DNA of 64,000 bases from Dirofilaria immitis. Lineage: Eukaryota; Nematoda; Chromadorea; Rhabditida; Onchocercidae. The position numbers and the translations under genes are program-made. Within the stretch, counting starts at the first letter, position 1. The number at the start of each line of letters is the position of its first letter. Of this stretch, positions 1 to 13,640 are shown in pieces. Under the pieces are notes generated by a model, which saw only the letters and a list, made by a program, of their open reading frames with translations, had not been told where the DNA came from and did not search any database. The stretch covers positions 1,798,001 through 1,862,000 of the forward strand of contig JAKNDB010000087.1 in the NCBI GenBank assembly GCA_024305405.1, written 5' to 3'.

Positions 1-7
1 TGTAAGA

Positions 8-67
8 TTTGATATTGTTGTTGTTTTATGAAATATATTTGATACTGTTGTTGTTTTATGAATGATA
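8..67. repeat. 30-bp tandem duplication
   Basis: Two copies of a 30-base unit (8-37 and 38-67) built around a GTTGTTGTT core, differing at only a few positions. It lies at the left edge of the window in non-coding DNA. Confidence 0.8.
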
Positions 68-329
68 GATGATAAGATAAAGTTCTTTGAAAAATTCCAT
101 TTTAACGTTAATGTTGACATCCTGTAAAAAAGTATTGATAGCAGTGATATCATTATAATAGTGATAGTGACATTTTCGAAAAGATATCACAAAATTATTG
201 AAGTAAAAATTTGCAAAATTTTTAAAAATTCAATAAATATTTTTTTCATACATTTCAAAAGATTTATCTTATCATTTGGCACTTTTAATTTGATAGTAAT
301 TGAAATCTTCTAAAACTTTTTTAGCTTAC

Positions 330-459
330 CAAAACTTTGATAATGCTTGATCTTTTGTTTCAATTTGCATCATTTTCATAATCCGATCATTCATTCGTCG
401 TTTTGATAATTCATCTTTCGTATATGCTTTATAATCAGTTTTTGTTTTACTAAATGATT
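330..459 (-). CDS. Internal exon of an unrecognised gene (partial)
   Basis: On the minus strand a clean acceptor (TTTTCCAG) is followed by 130 bases open in one frame, then a strong donor (G|GTAAGC). Read with one base carried in, it gives about 43 strongly charged residues, including KDELSKRRMNDRIMKMMQ and ending near ALSKFW. Lys, Arg, Asp and Glu are frequent, unlike chance translation of AT-rich intron. I do not recognise the family. The rest of the gene was not found: the next good minus-strand exon, at 1,208-1,314, ends in a phase that does not join this one directly. An intervening exon or a separate gene is needed. Confidence 0.5.
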
Positions 460-1207
460 CTGGAAAATAATTTGATCAGCCAATTAACTATTAGCATATT
501 TTATCTTTAAAGAAAGTAAAAAGTAAAATTATTAAAATTTTTAAAAGAATTTGTATATTTTATTGATTTTATGAAAAATTTTTAAATTTCTTTTAAAATT
601 AGTAAAATTTTGAAAATTTAATAAATATTTTTAAATTTAATTTTATTATTTCAATCTTATTTTGATAGATTTAATTCTTTTCAATTCGTTCCTTTCCTCA
701 GCGATTATTATTTATTTTAAAAAATTTTTCAAACTTTTTTTCTATTTTTATTTTAAAAAATCAATTTATTGGAAAAAAAGATAAAATACAAAATGAAATA
801 AAATTTCCTAAATTAATCATTGTATTACTAATGGTTAAATTAATCTTATGGTAATATATTTTTGGCATATTTCTGTGAACTTTAACCTCAAATACTAAAA
901 ATTGTAATTGTTTTATCACCATTTATACCTTAATTAATGAAACTAAAACTATTCAATTTTTATTTTCACCACAATCATTAAGATATACGTTAGAATAAAA
1001 TATATCAAATGATCAAAAGGAAATGATAAAATTGATAAATTACTTACTACCTTTATGATAATTACATATTTTCTGCAAATTATTGTTAACAACGTATAAT
1101 AATAAATAGAATTTATCATTTTATTTTAAGTCATTTGATATATTTGAGAAGGAAAAACTTCTAAATTTCGTTTGAGAAACAAATTAAATTTTAATTCTAA
1201 AACATAC
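460..1207. other. AT-rich DNA, no gene seen
   Basis: Long A and T runs with stops in all frames. It may be an intron between the exon at 330-459 and the one at 1,208-1,314, but no linking exon was found. Confidence 0.5.
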
Positions 1208-1314
1208 ATAAATTTGCTAGTAAAATAGATGAGTGATAATGTAGAGATAAGCAAAATCATAGCTAAAATATCATTTCGTCGCCAGCATCGTCTATATGGA
1301 ACTTTTATTATCAT
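1208..1314 (-). CDS. Possible first exon of a type II membrane protein
   Basis: An ATG at 1,314 opens 35 codons and ends at a good donor (AT|GTATGT), leaving two bases over. The peptide begins MIIKVPYRRCWRRND, a short basic tail, and continues with a run of about 20 hydrophobic residues (ILAMILLISTLSLIYF). That is the layout of a type II signal anchor, as in Golgi enzymes. There is no clear TTTCAG site just upstream, and no following exon could be joined in phase, so the gene is unidentified. It could also be a chance ORF. Confidence 0.4.
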
Positions 1315-4300
1315 TTTGTTCACATAAAAATGATTTATCTCTAAATCGAAATATCAAATATCTAAAAAAATAAGAAATTATCAGCTTATCAGTGAAAACA
1401 ATCGAAAATGACAAAATTTCATCTTCAAATTTCAAATGTATTTAAATGCTTTCGTTTTTTTATTTATTAATCAAAAGATCGAACAAAAAGATTGATTTCG
1501 ACTAATAAAAATTTATATATAATTCCTATTGTAAAATATTTGAAAAACAAACGCTGATATTTTAATATACCTGAATGGATAATGGTAAAAGTCGAGAATG
1601 AATATCAACGAGAATCTGATATTTTAATATACTTGAATGGATAATGGTAAAAGTCGAGAATGAGTATCAACGAGAATCTAATTGGACCGAATGAATTGAA
1701 AATTATCATTCAATAAGCGAAAAAAACGGAAATTTGCATAATATTTGAAAAATTACAAAAATAATTATCGTGAAGATATTTCAATCTTTTTATAAGTAAT
1801 AAATATGAATCTGAATAGAATAATTCAATGAATTAATAAAATTTGTTGTTTAATTTATTTCGAAGTTAATTTTCCTTCTTATCACTTAACGCGAATATTT
1901 ATCATTAATCATATCTGTTGCAATTATTGTTATGATAATGGATATATCTGTAGAGTTTTCGTTTTCTGTTTACTTGAAATTACATTAAAGTTTTATATTG
2001 TATTACAAAAATTAAATTAAAAAAAAGAAATCAACGAATCTATTATTATCATATTCCTGCAACAGAAAAAAATCGGCAACCGAGATTTCACATATCAATA
2101 TTTTCCAGTCTATTTGCAATATTTTGCAGAAAATTTGTATATCTTCGATTAAATTCGGTATGCAAATTTATGACAATTAGCGATGATTCTTAGAATACTG
2201 AAAATCTACATCATATATAGGATTGTGTAGCACTATTTAAATCATGTAAAATGAATTTATTCCCACATCAATTTTTGAAATTTAAATTATTATTTCTCAG
2301 GTATCTGGCTTATTATAAAGGCTTATTATTAAGAAATTACTAAATTCTTTGGGAAAGAAATTTTAATTTAAGAGAGAAATTTCTAGAAATTAAATTTGAT
2401 TTTATTGGCAAGAAGAGACGAAATATGATGATCAACTAAGTTTATTTAATAATTCATCACAATGAATATCTCGCTTGAGTCTCCTAATATTTCTAGCCAA
2501 ATAGAACTTAGCTAGCGAATTTCAAGCTTACTCAATAGTTTCCAATTTATGTTTTTAATTTAAACACTTATCAATTTAGAATTTACTTTTTTTTGAAATA
2601 TTAGGAGACATTTTGCTTCGCTCAATAGAGCATTAGATTAGAGATATCTCTGCATTTTTCAAAATTTAATATCAATTCTTTCATCAGAGACTTTCTATAA
2701 TTATAGAACATAATGAAAGCAAAAAGAAAATTAAACTTAATGAATTAATATTACCATTTTCATTACTAATATCATCTCGAATGAAGCACCAAGAGATATA
2801 TCGGACAAAAAAATATATGGATTTAAGAATCTTTTCTTATTTAATAAAAAGAAAGCGAAAAATCATATCACTGGTAGTTTCACTTTGTATTAAATTATAA
2901 ACAATAATTAATAACAATAAACAAATCTTAACATTCAAATTTACTTTTATCTTAACGAATCATATTGATTGAAACAAACTTGTAACGTAGTACAATTCAA
3001 TAAAAGTTAGAATAATATCGCTATGTGCAAAGGTGATATGTAGAGTAGAACTATTCACGGCAGGGAAAAAAATGGTTTTTATTTTTACTGCTACAATTAC
3101 TCTTTTAATGATATGAGATTAAGCTTGAACTGATACTTATCGAAAAAAGGAATTAATCAATAAATGAAGATGATTTTTAATAAATAATCAGCTTCAAAAC
3201 CTAAAATCTAAAACGATCGAGTTAATTCTGGCAGAGATGAAATAGCAATTACATAAAACTTAACTTGAGTTCGTATCTGAATATGTTTGAAAAATTGAGC
3301 CATCATAAAAACATGAACAATTTGGAACGATACAAAGGTGATAAATATTCGCATCATGTAATCAAATTTTCAATTTGAAACTTAATACAAAAAAGGACAA
3401 CGAGATTATGAGGAATAAATCTGCTTGTCATTTCGCGCAAAGAAATTATATACGAAACTCGAATTTTTTTATGATTGTAATTTTTCCTGAAATAATTCCC
3501 GAACATGCCAAGTTTGAAATGGTTAATTACTGCATTACAACTTTTGCAAAAAAAAGTATGAATTAAAGAATATCAAAGATAGCACATTTTTGAACGCTAA
3601 ATTTGATTTCCTCGTTACGGCAAAGATAAATAAGAGTGAAATTTTTTTTTTTTTTGATATCAGATAGACTGGGAAACGTTCTGAAATTTTTATAGCATTA
3701 TTATAAATAGACAAAGATTTTAAATACCAATACTAATAAAAGAGGACAAAGAATAATAATACTGAAAATAAAAATTCGTATTATGTCGATAACAAAAACA
3801 AATCAATCATTCATGTAAGCAAACATGAAACAGCCAACGACATTTATCGTTAATTTAGAATGGAATTTAAGTAAAATTATAACAAAATGCATAGGTCAAA
3901 GTTCTACGGTACAAAAAAAAACACTATTTCATCCATCAGTTAAAAAGAGAAATGAAGGAAATAATGGAAAAATGACGGATTTGATAAAGGATAAATCCAT
4001 AATTTAGCAGTGAAAATGGTAGCAAATTATCGCTGTGGTAATGTAAATATGTTCTAATTATCAACAGGAACTTAAGGGAAGATGAATATTATTTTTTCAA
4101 TAATAAATTTAACATAACATAACACCTTATATTTATCTTACTGTATATCTTACTCGAAGATGCAACAGTTATTTCATTTTTTTATATATTCAATCCATCA
4201 AATCAACATCATTTGCAAAATAACAAGGAGGAAGTTGAAACTGAAAACTGAAACAAAAAGACTTAGAGATAAAGGCAACAAGTATCATTTGAGATCAAGT

Positions 4301-5186
4301 ATAAATTTGGAAAAAGAAATCAAAAACAATATATCAGTCGAAATTACTGGTGATAAGTAGCAATGGATAGTCAAAAAGAAAGGATCCTTCCTTATCTGCG
4401 ACATTTCGTCAAGAAGAAAAAACATAACTTAAACATGAAAGTACTAAGGCTTTAAAATAAAAACACTGTCAAATTAAAGCTTTTTGACTCGCAATAAAAA
4501 GACATACTTGCATCACCTGGTTAAAGTTTGCCTTGCGTCATTCGGCTGAGAGTATCTAAAAATTATATGCTTACTTATAACTTAACCATGTTAGGAAATA
4601 AAAATTTTATCATGATTACAATAAATGTCGCAGAAGGAGCGATAAGAGACTAGCATTATGCGTATATTGAAATAACTAAAATCTGATCTTTAAACACGCA
4701 TATTATTATGTTCAAAATATACATGTAATCAGAAAAAACCTTCAGATCTATAAATAATCAATTAATTATTTGGAAAATTGTACGGAACACATAATATGCA
4801 AAACATATGGAAAATATAGTGTCCTCAACAAAAATGATCGTAATTATATTATACTCAAATACCATGCTGAGAAGGTATGTATAGTGAAACATGACAAAGA
4901 TTTGCATTCGATGAAAATCTACTGACGATCCAATAAATGACAAGATAATTCTTCAGTATATAGCTCATGAATTCTGCAAAACCTAATAAAATTCAATGTC
5001 AAAAAAGATTTTTAACTAAATTTGCTTCACCTACTCGTTAATACAACTGGCTCACCTTTAGATTTCTTTGAGCGATATTACATTACAACGACGAAATTTT
5101 ATATAAACCAACAGATTAGAGCTTTTTCAAGACTACATATCTTCATAAAATGAAAAAGATATCCTAACGTAGAACGCCAAACAATT
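1315..5186. other. AT-rich intergenic region, no gene supported
   Basis: 3.9 kb with only short ORFs (about 60 codons) of low-complexity composition and no splice-flanked coding stretches that I could find. The right end presumably holds the 3' UTR of the galactosyltransferase-family gene. The only structure noted is a 62-base duplication at 1,554-1,679. Confidence 0.5.
1554..1679. repeat. 62-bp tandem duplication
   Basis: Two near-identical 62-base units (1,554-1,615 and 1,616-1,679), each starting CTGATATTTTAATATAC and containing GGATAATGGTAAAAGTCGAG. Only a few bases differ, so the duplication is fairly recent. Confidence 0.85.
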
Positions 5187-8100
5187 CTATACCCATTCTG
5201 GAGGTGGTTTGCCAACATCAACATATATGTGATAATATAACGGCCTTAACGTAACCTGCAAAATTAAAAATTGTTAGTTTTCGTATCACATTCTAATTAT
5301 ATCTCAAAAAGATAAGAAAGCAATACATTCCCTTGATTAACAACTTTTTGAAATCATGGGACCAAAACTCCTTTTTTCAATTAAAAAGAAATAGGAAATA
5401 AAATAGAACTGGAGAAATGGATATATCCATTTGAATTTTCAAAAACAAACTTTTAATATTTTCCATGAAGTAACATTTAAACCGTCAGTTTGATAACGTT
5501 TTTCAGCTTCATCTAATAACTTATATCTGTAAAAAAGCATCGGATTTTGTTTAACTGAATACATCACTTTTTTTTTCGTTAATAAATAATATATAAAATA
5601 GTGAAATAACCTTATTGTAAAAATAACCGATAAGTTAGTGACTTATAAATGCATATATCTGAACTAAATTATACAGATATGAAGCAATATCCTCAGACAT
5701 ATTAGGACCTATATCTAGATAATAATATGCGAAATAAGATCCAATATCGTCAATTACCTCATTTTCTGCTATTGTCGAAGGAATTGTAAAATATTTTGGT
5801 TCCGAATTTTTAATTTCTAATGAATACAAAATATAGATTACATGGCTGAAGGAAAAAGAATAAAAATATAACATACACTAAACTTGGTGCAACTCTTTTC
5901 CTCTTCGTATGTTTCAGCATGGTAAACCGACCTGTTATAGTGTCAGGCCTTTCAATGGTCAGATTTTGTGTCATTATTCGTTTTCCTGTAATACAGTAAG
6001 CAGAATAAATTAAAATATGTGTCCAGCAAAATTTTTCTTTATTTTTCGTATGTTTCATTCAATGCCATCCGCACACAAACCATACAACAATCACTTGAAA
6101 TAAGCTCCTAAAACTGGCCAAGCCATTTCATAACATCATGCTGTCGCTAACTCAAATTTATAAGCTATGTTTAAAACTCGAAAATGTAGTAAAATAAAAA
6201 ATTATCAACACAGACCCATATCATCGTCCTCACCACCCCAACCCCAGTACATATTCGAATAACCATTTACTGCTCGATAATCATCCATGCTAATTGCTAG
6301 AACGCCACCGACTATTTCTTTGTACCATAATCTAAAATAATAATTTCCATCATAGTGAATTACAATCCTCACATGTTTTCAAAAAGCCACATCTTGTAAA
6401 CATGCTTTTAATCTTAAAGTAAATCATATATTAATCTTCGATACGAAAAAACACAAAAAAATCATTAACACCCATTGCTTACAAAAATAATTACAGTAAG
6501 TTCACATAAAATTTAGAGAAATAAATAATTTAACATTTAATCCTGATTCTAATATAGCTTAAAACAATATTTCGAGACAAAAATGTTTTGAAAACATTTT
6601 AATAATGTATGAATAAAAATATTAGGCATCAAACCAACAATTAGACAGAACTATGGTATAAAATTTTTAGCCAATACACTGGAAACCACTCAAGCTAAGT
6701 ACTTAAGTAAAATAATTTTATTTGAAAATAAAAATCTTACTGGTAGCCAAGATTACTAACAAAAGCACCAAGATGACGCGGTGTTGGCGGACAACCATAG
6801 AAATTACGATCGTCCTGTGGAAACATATCAACATCATGAAATATAACACAGCTAACATTGAGATGTTCAGCTAAGCGAAATGCTGCATTCATTATTCGGC
6901 CTTTGTTAAACAAGTCATGACCATACTAAAAAATTAATCAGTGCAAATATCAGAATTTCAGCATAATCTTATTCACCAGTCAGATAATATCAAACACGAG
7001 AGCAAAATGCAGTGATGTTGAGTGATTTCTTCATTAATATTATACATGTTAGGAACTAAATAATATATCCAGAAATTCCAAAAGATTTTAAAAATCGAAT
7101 GCATATTTGTGTTTTTATTCTTCAATTACCTGTTCTGTTACAATGAATCGGAAATTTAATTGCTGTCTCCTAAAAACCGGAATGAGAAAATCGATAAGAC
7201 GTGTCAAATGTGTTTGACGATCTCGGAATGGAATAATCACAGCTATCTAAACAAAATGAAGCACATTTTTAGAAATTCTCCATAGGCAAGTACATAAAGA
7301 ACGATTTTCCTCTATCATAATACTTTAGGATTTTTAACCGGGCGTAAAACATATTAGTGATGCCGCAAAAAATTTACAAATAAATTACTAATTAGTTCTC
7401 CATATATTCTCCCAAATTTCTTATATTTCTTAGAAAATCACTAAATAGTGAAACACTCTTAATCGATTAAAATTTTTAAATGATCCAGCGAAAAGTCACT
7501 TTATGCTCAGTAGTGCAGTCATCTGGTTTCCAGTGCCCACCAGGTTTTAGATATGGATAATGCCTCTGTACTTCAGCTTCTTTCAAATTTGTTATTAAAG
7601 CACTGCTTGTGGCAACTGTCCAACTGAAATAGTAGTACATCAAGTAAAGTAAATCATATGCATTTAAAGTTTTTCCCATAATTTTTTTCCACAAAATATC
7701 AGGATTTTAAATTCCATATCTAAATGTTCTGTTTCATCATTAATAGGATTAGCTTTTGCAACTCTTTGGATTTCACGCGAATTTTCACTTTTTTGCAAGA
7801 TGTTTTCAATTTTTAGCCTTCCTGATCCATCGATATCTATCAGAGTATCAGTACTTGTTTTATAAATCTTCAGAAAATATTTGCAACAGTAGTTTAAGCA
7901 AATTCAGAGCCAATTAAATTCCATATTTAAAAAAAAAAAAAAAAAACAGAAAAAAACCGATACTGTATACTCAAAACCTATTACTATAAAATTGGAATCA
8001 TAGTATAAAATCCACAGAAATAATAAAACGAACTTGCTAATAATTTACCAGTTTTAGTATTTATGTAACATATCGATCCTTTTTGCAACTTACTCAATTC

Positions 8101-9246
8101 TTTGTTGTTTTCCGGGTCGGGACATATGTTTTTCGAATCATCTGAACTATTTTTTGATAAATGTTTTTCAAGTTCATCAAATAACGAAATATTCTCAGCA
8201 GAAGGCTTATTTTCTATATTGCCAATCACAGTGGCTATTGTTCCGTTTCGTTGCATATTAATATCTGGTGATCTGAACAAAAAGTTTCAAAATGAAAGTG
8301 AAAAATTGATATTTCTTGAATTTCATAACAATCACTCACTAATAATATTCATATGATTAATAAGGATCTTATATTTCACATTATATCTCTTCCTACAACT
8401 ATTTGCTAATCCCAACTGATACGAAAAACTAAGAAATAAAAAGTTTCCCAGTCTCTGAAAATATATCATGACGAAATTGAGAATGAAGATTCACAGCATC
8501 TCAATTTACATAATTATATATATGTCATATGTTTTCATTTATCTGCGTAGTTACGCTCTATTCTTGTTTAAGAATGAACCAGTTAATACCTACTAAGAAT
8601 AAAAGTAAGTTCAAGAAAAAAAAGCCCTTATAATAAATAAACTAGCAATGTCAAAAGAAATAAGTTATCAAGAAAAAAAAGAAAACCTTATTCGTTCCAA
8701 CACTACGTCATGATCGTTTCGAACAAGCACAATGATACTTTTCTCATATTCTTTGGTTTTGTCATTATGAACAATTGATGATTTCTTGCTGACAATATTC
8801 TGTTGTTGCTGTTGCTGTTCAATACTCAAAATATCACGTGGCTTTGTGGTTTTTAATCTGAAAAACTATTAAAACATCCAATGACTTCATATACTACTAC
8901 ATGCCTTCTCAGCTTACAGACTTAAGATATATATCCGTATAATGAAACGAAATACCACAATTGAAGTTAAAAAATCTTGAGCCATCAATCGGTAGATGAA
9001 CGACAACTTATACATATATTAAACATAAATAAAAGAAGATATGTATACAAATATATGCATTAGCATAATATGTACGCAATCTAATCAGATCTGATCTATT
9101 CCATAGATCACTTTCTAATTCAGAAACAATATGATAGCAAACCTTGCTGGCATAACTGATTTACCAATGATCAAATAAGAACATGTTGCCACTGCAAGAA
9201 TCAAGAGTAACTTCTTCATTGACAGAGGTAAACATTTTATCGCCAT
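5187..9246 (-). CDS. bre-4: Beta-1,4-galactosyltransferase family protein, probable beta-1,4-GalNAc transferase (BRE-4-like)
   Basis: Golgi glycosyltransferase, GT7 family, type II membrane protein. Exons (minus): 9246-9143, 8857-8687, 8272-8049, 7836-7693, 7623-7500, 7246-7130, 6925-6741, 6331-6216, 5985-5877, 5526-5451, 5255-5187; about 479 residues. The first exon holds a basic tail and the anchor (LLLILAVATCSYLII). Exons 2-4 are a long stem with a Gln run. The catalytic part shows GGHWKPDDC, IAVIIPFRDRQTHL, FNKGRIMNAAF, the metal-binding DVD in FHDVDMFPQDDRN, WGWGGEDDDM, and Met/His in GRFTMLKH. In LWYKEIVGGV, Ile replaces the Tyr that gives vertebrate B4GALT1 its galactose preference, so GalNAc transfer (LacdiNAc synthesis) is likely. 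The exon 4/5 junction is out by one base at the run 7,693-7,696, and the start of exon 4 is the least certain boundary. The stem is longer than in B4GALT1. Confidence 0.85.
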
Positions 9247-10796
9247 TCTGTTTTACAGTATTAACAATTACTGATTGCAAATTTGTGAATAATCTGAGAG
9301 AAACATAGTGTTGCTGATCTGAAATGTAAGTATTAAGACTGCAAAGTCAATCAATCAGTGAACAATTCAAAATATAATAATACAACAAAAGGATAATTTT
9401 GTGATCCTTAAATGCTTCAAAATATTCAAAAGTACATGTGGCATTCAAAGTTTTCTGGAATGTTGTTTGTTTTAGAATGTCTAAATTCTTAACAACCTCT
9501 TAATAAACATTTCTATTCAATAACTGCAACTAACAAAAAGTATAATACTAACTCAAGAAATATAAACCGGTCTTTTTAAAATTGTTATAAGAATTTCAAC
9601 GATACACATCAATTTCTGTTTTACAGTGAAAGTACCAAATACATTACTTGCTTATTTTATTTTTCACTTTACAAAGATAGCATATTATGCATAAAATCTG
9701 ATAAATACTGCACAGAATGTCGTCGGATAAACATTTCTCTAAATGCAGCCTAATATTTGCCTATCATACAAAAACTATCTACGGAGAAATGATCATTTAA
9801 ATATGGTAGTAAAGGGATGCAATTGAATTAATTCTTCTTTTTCACATTTAGAAAAAACATTAGAAAAGATATAAAATTTTATGATATTCGTATGAATCAT
9901 AAAAATATATTGAAATATGGACAATTAATCGAATCATTAAATGTTAAAGGTTTTAAACTATATATGTTTGGAAGGAAGATAAATAACATTAATATATCAT
10001 CGACTGAAAATTCTGCAAAACAGGAAATCTAACTTGCAGCACATCTTAAAAGCTATGATTTTAACTACTATATTCAATATTTTGAAAATATAACAATTAT
10101 ATATTTTAACAGCAACATGTTACGATTAACAATAAATTTTAAAAGTAATAATAAAAATTTGAAAAATAATTTAATAGAAGACATCGCATTTGCTGTAATG
10201 AAGATGAATATCTTTTTAGATTAATAAAAACCATATAAAATATGCCTTCCCATCATTTAACATGAAATTATAAATTTTTAAAATAAAATAATATGTATAA
10301 AAGTTATTACATTAGCTCAATATGAGTAAGATTAGAAATTTACATTGAAAAATAAAGTTTGGAACTAAAAATATCTTAACAAAGTTTGACATTTAATTCC
10401 TCGATATTTAATCTATGCTTGAATTTATCAAGTTAAAAATTGAAGATTTAAAAATAAGAACAAGAAAGTAAAACAGCAAAGAATGATGTTCAATTATGAT
10501 GCTTTTAGCGCTTTTAATTTTTCTTTTAAAACAACTTACAAACATACGTATATTTAAAGAACAATGGTAATTAACGTCAAATAAGAAAAACGTCTACTGT
10601 TACGTGAAAATCACGTAACGTTGTAACGTGAAAAGAAATACAATTCATTAAATGCATCATATAACATCGATAAATATTAAAATAAAAATTATTTTGAAGT
10701 TAAACAAAAAAAAATGAAAAGAAATAAGAAAGGTACACATACATACGTATATACATACATATTTTCTCCTATTAATACAACAAAGATCACGAGAAA

Positions 10797-10820
10797 ATGA
10801 AAGATACGGCCGCGGTAGGA
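10797..10820 (+). other. Possible short 5' exon ending in a perfect donor
   Basis: ATG followed by seven codons (MKDTAAVG) in a local GC-rich patch (CGGCCGCGG), then a perfect GTAAGT donor. It could be a non-coding or upstream-ORF exon leading to GBE1, because the GBE1 start exon has an acceptor at 14,745. Joining the two does not keep frame with the GBE1 ATG. Confidence 0.25.
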
Positions 10821-11048
10821 GTAAGTAAGATCATTATATCTTGTTCAAATTGATAACAAACAAATTACATTCGTCTACAATCATTTCGGTTATAATTCTA
10901 TCGTTGCTTGAAGACTTTATGGCATGTAGCCTTAAAGTCCATTGTTAACTTGTTAGTTTAACAAAATAGGAAAAGAGATGGAAATTTTAGCTCGTTTTAA
11001 AATGTTACAATTAATGCATTCTAGAATTTGCCAGAATGTATTATCTAT

Positions 11049-11068
11049 CATCCATCCATCCATCCATC
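11049..11068. repeat. (ATCC)n microsatellite
   Basis: Four to five ATCC units in intergenic DNA. Confidence 0.8.
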
Positions 11069-11372
11069 TATACTCTCTTCCTCTTTCCTCTCCAATGTGA
11101 AAACAAAAGATTGAAATTATTTAAGCAATTACTAAGAGACATACATGTAGAGATGTATGATAGATAATGATATATACATATATAATAATGCAAGACATGA
11201 CAAACATACAAATGTGATATAGTACAATGGAATGATTAATTTTATATTCAAAGTTATATTTAGAAAATTTAATCGGAAATTTCAAAAACAAAAAAAGGAA
11301 GACGGGAAACAAAATAAGTAGTCAATTTGATAAGATTGACTATTTATTTATTTTGCATCAATCGACCTATGA

Positions 11373-11430
11373 CCTCTCTCTTTTCTCTCTCTCTCCCTCT
11401 TTCTTCTTCTTTCTCCCCTCCCTCTCTGTC
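11373..11430. repeat. CT-rich low-complexity tract
   Basis: Imperfect (CT)n/(CCCT)n tract, a pyrimidine block on the plus strand. Confidence 0.8.
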
Positions 11431-11521
11431 TTGGATATTCTTTTAAATAAACATATGCCATTTGCGATGATTTTTTTACATTTGTGAACATTTTCTTAAA
11501 AATAATTCAATTTTTATTTTT

Positions 11522-11698
<177 letters not shown>

Positions 11699-11835
11699 CA
11701 TTTCTTATAATTTAAAAAAAAATGTAAAATCAATTAATAGAATTTCTAGGGATTTAAAAAAAAACAAATTAAAATAAAATGATTAAACTTTTCAGCAAAA
11801 GTTCAATATATTTGAATATTTTTTAATACCATATC

Positions 11836-11934
11836 TTTTTTCTTTTCTCTCTCTCTCCCTCTCTCCCCTCTCTCTCTCCCTCTCTCCCTCTCTCTTCCTC
11901 TCTATCTCCCTCTCTCTCTCTCTCCCTCTCTCCT
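11836..11934. repeat. CT-rich microsatellite
   Basis: About 100 bases of CTCTCT/CCCTCTCT, pure pyrimidine on the plus strand apart from a single A. Confidence 0.9.
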
Positions 11935-13128
11935 TTATCGATTTGCCCATTTGCTATAGGATTGTGAATATTTGTATGAAATGAATAAAATATAAAATTT
12001 CGAAAAATTATTTTCTATGATTAATTAATTATGATTAGAAAAAAGAAGGAAAGGGAAAATAAAATATTTATTCAATCATTACTGTTATCAAAATGATATG
12101 ATAATTTGAATTGATATAAATAAAGAGTATGAATGTCGCGAGAATAAAATATTAGATTGTAATTGTCTTCCAAATGGATAATGATAACATATGATCAAAA
12201 TAAATTTATGATATTAGCTAATCAAATAATCAATTAAAATTAGTGAAATAATAATTTTATTCGATCAAATGCTAATAAATGTTGAGGCATGAACAAAAAT
12301 ATATTGCATCCTAAAATTAAAATAGAAAATAGAAAAAGGAAATTTTAAAATTTTCTCAATTTTTGCATTATAATCATGTTCGTTCGAATTCTTATAGCAT
12401 TCATTCTCGAGATTATTCGAGATATTTTTTCGAAATACTACAAATTTCTATTATCACTGTTTATCATTTACTCGTTAAATTTGAAAATTCTCAAATTAAA
12501 TTCTCACTTTGAAATTTCTTAGATTAAAATTTAAATATTTTAAATTTAATTTTTATTTTTAGATTCTATTTTATTTACTAACATATGATTTTATTAAAAG
12601 CAATAAAAAAATGCCATTTCTTTTAAATTTTTATATTTTGTTCATTTCGTGAATTCATGAAGAAAATTTAGGAAGTTGAAAAAAAAAAATTTTTTAGGAA
12701 GATTGATTGATTGATCAACATCGGTAAAATTCGATGATATTTAGGACACTTTAGAGCTTTCATTTGTTAAACCGATAGTAATTTAGTATTGTAAAATGGT
12801 TCTTTCCGGATGATAAATCATTTATATCAATCGATCTGAGAATTGTTAAGCTGCAACGATTGCTCAGCCTTACTAAATAAACTTTAATTTTGTGAATTTC
12901 TTTTAAAAAAAGAAAATACAAAAAAAAGCAAAACATATATCTTTCAACAATTGTTGAAATAATAAAAAAATATTATTTGAAGTAAATGAAAGTAAAAAAG
13001 AAATGAAAGATATGAGAAGAATAATTGAAGTTAAAAATTAATTTTAATTAAAAACGATCAAAAATAAAAAGAAGCAAATATCTTTTTGTTATTAAAAATA
13101 ATAATAAAAATTGTTTTTTTTTTTATTT

Positions 13129-13258
13129 TGAAACCATTGAATTTTATCAAATCACTGAATTTTATCAAATCATTGGACTTAATCAAATCATCATATTTTA
13201 TCAAATCATTGAGCTTAATCAAGTCATTGATTTTTATCAAATCATTGAATGTTATCAA
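13129..13258. repeat. 18-bp minisatellite, seven copies
   Basis: Seven units of the type TCAAATCATTGAATTTTA, starting every 18 bases (13,147, 13,165, 13,183, 13,201, 13,219, 13,237, 13,255). Because 18 is a multiple of three, the array is open on both strands (plus reading FIKSLNFIKS, minus reading NDLIKFNDLIKS). No gene is inferred. Confidence 0.9.
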
Positions 13259-13345
13259 TATTTATTATAATTTAATCTATTCAAATCAATATTTATTATA
13301 ATTCGATTGTTGAAAATCAATATTTATTATAATTCAATTTGTTCA
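13255..13345. repeat. 31-bp minisatellite, three copies
   Basis: TCAATATTTATTATAATT recurs at 13,255, 13,286 and 13,317, directly abutting the 18-bp array. Confidence 0.85.
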
Positions 13346-13640
13346 TATTTGTATTTACATTGTAATAAATAATCATATAATGCTATTGTATTCATTTTAT
13401 TTGCCCATATTTTCCAACTAATTGAATTTTACAATTAATTTTATATTTATAATATAAAATTAATTCCAATTCATCATTTCCAATATTGATTATATATATT
13501 GAAGAGAAAGAAAAAAATAGTGTCAGAATCTGATATTTAGGAATTTTCTCTAACCTTTCTCCTATACATTTTACGTTTCTTTTCAATTTCTGTACTTTCT
13601 TTTCAATCAAATAAATCATTCTAAAAAAAATAAATAAATA

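Noticed and set aside
3375..4943. Several 60-66 codon ORFs on both strands
   Set aside because: Length expected by chance, no splice signals, low-complexity residues.
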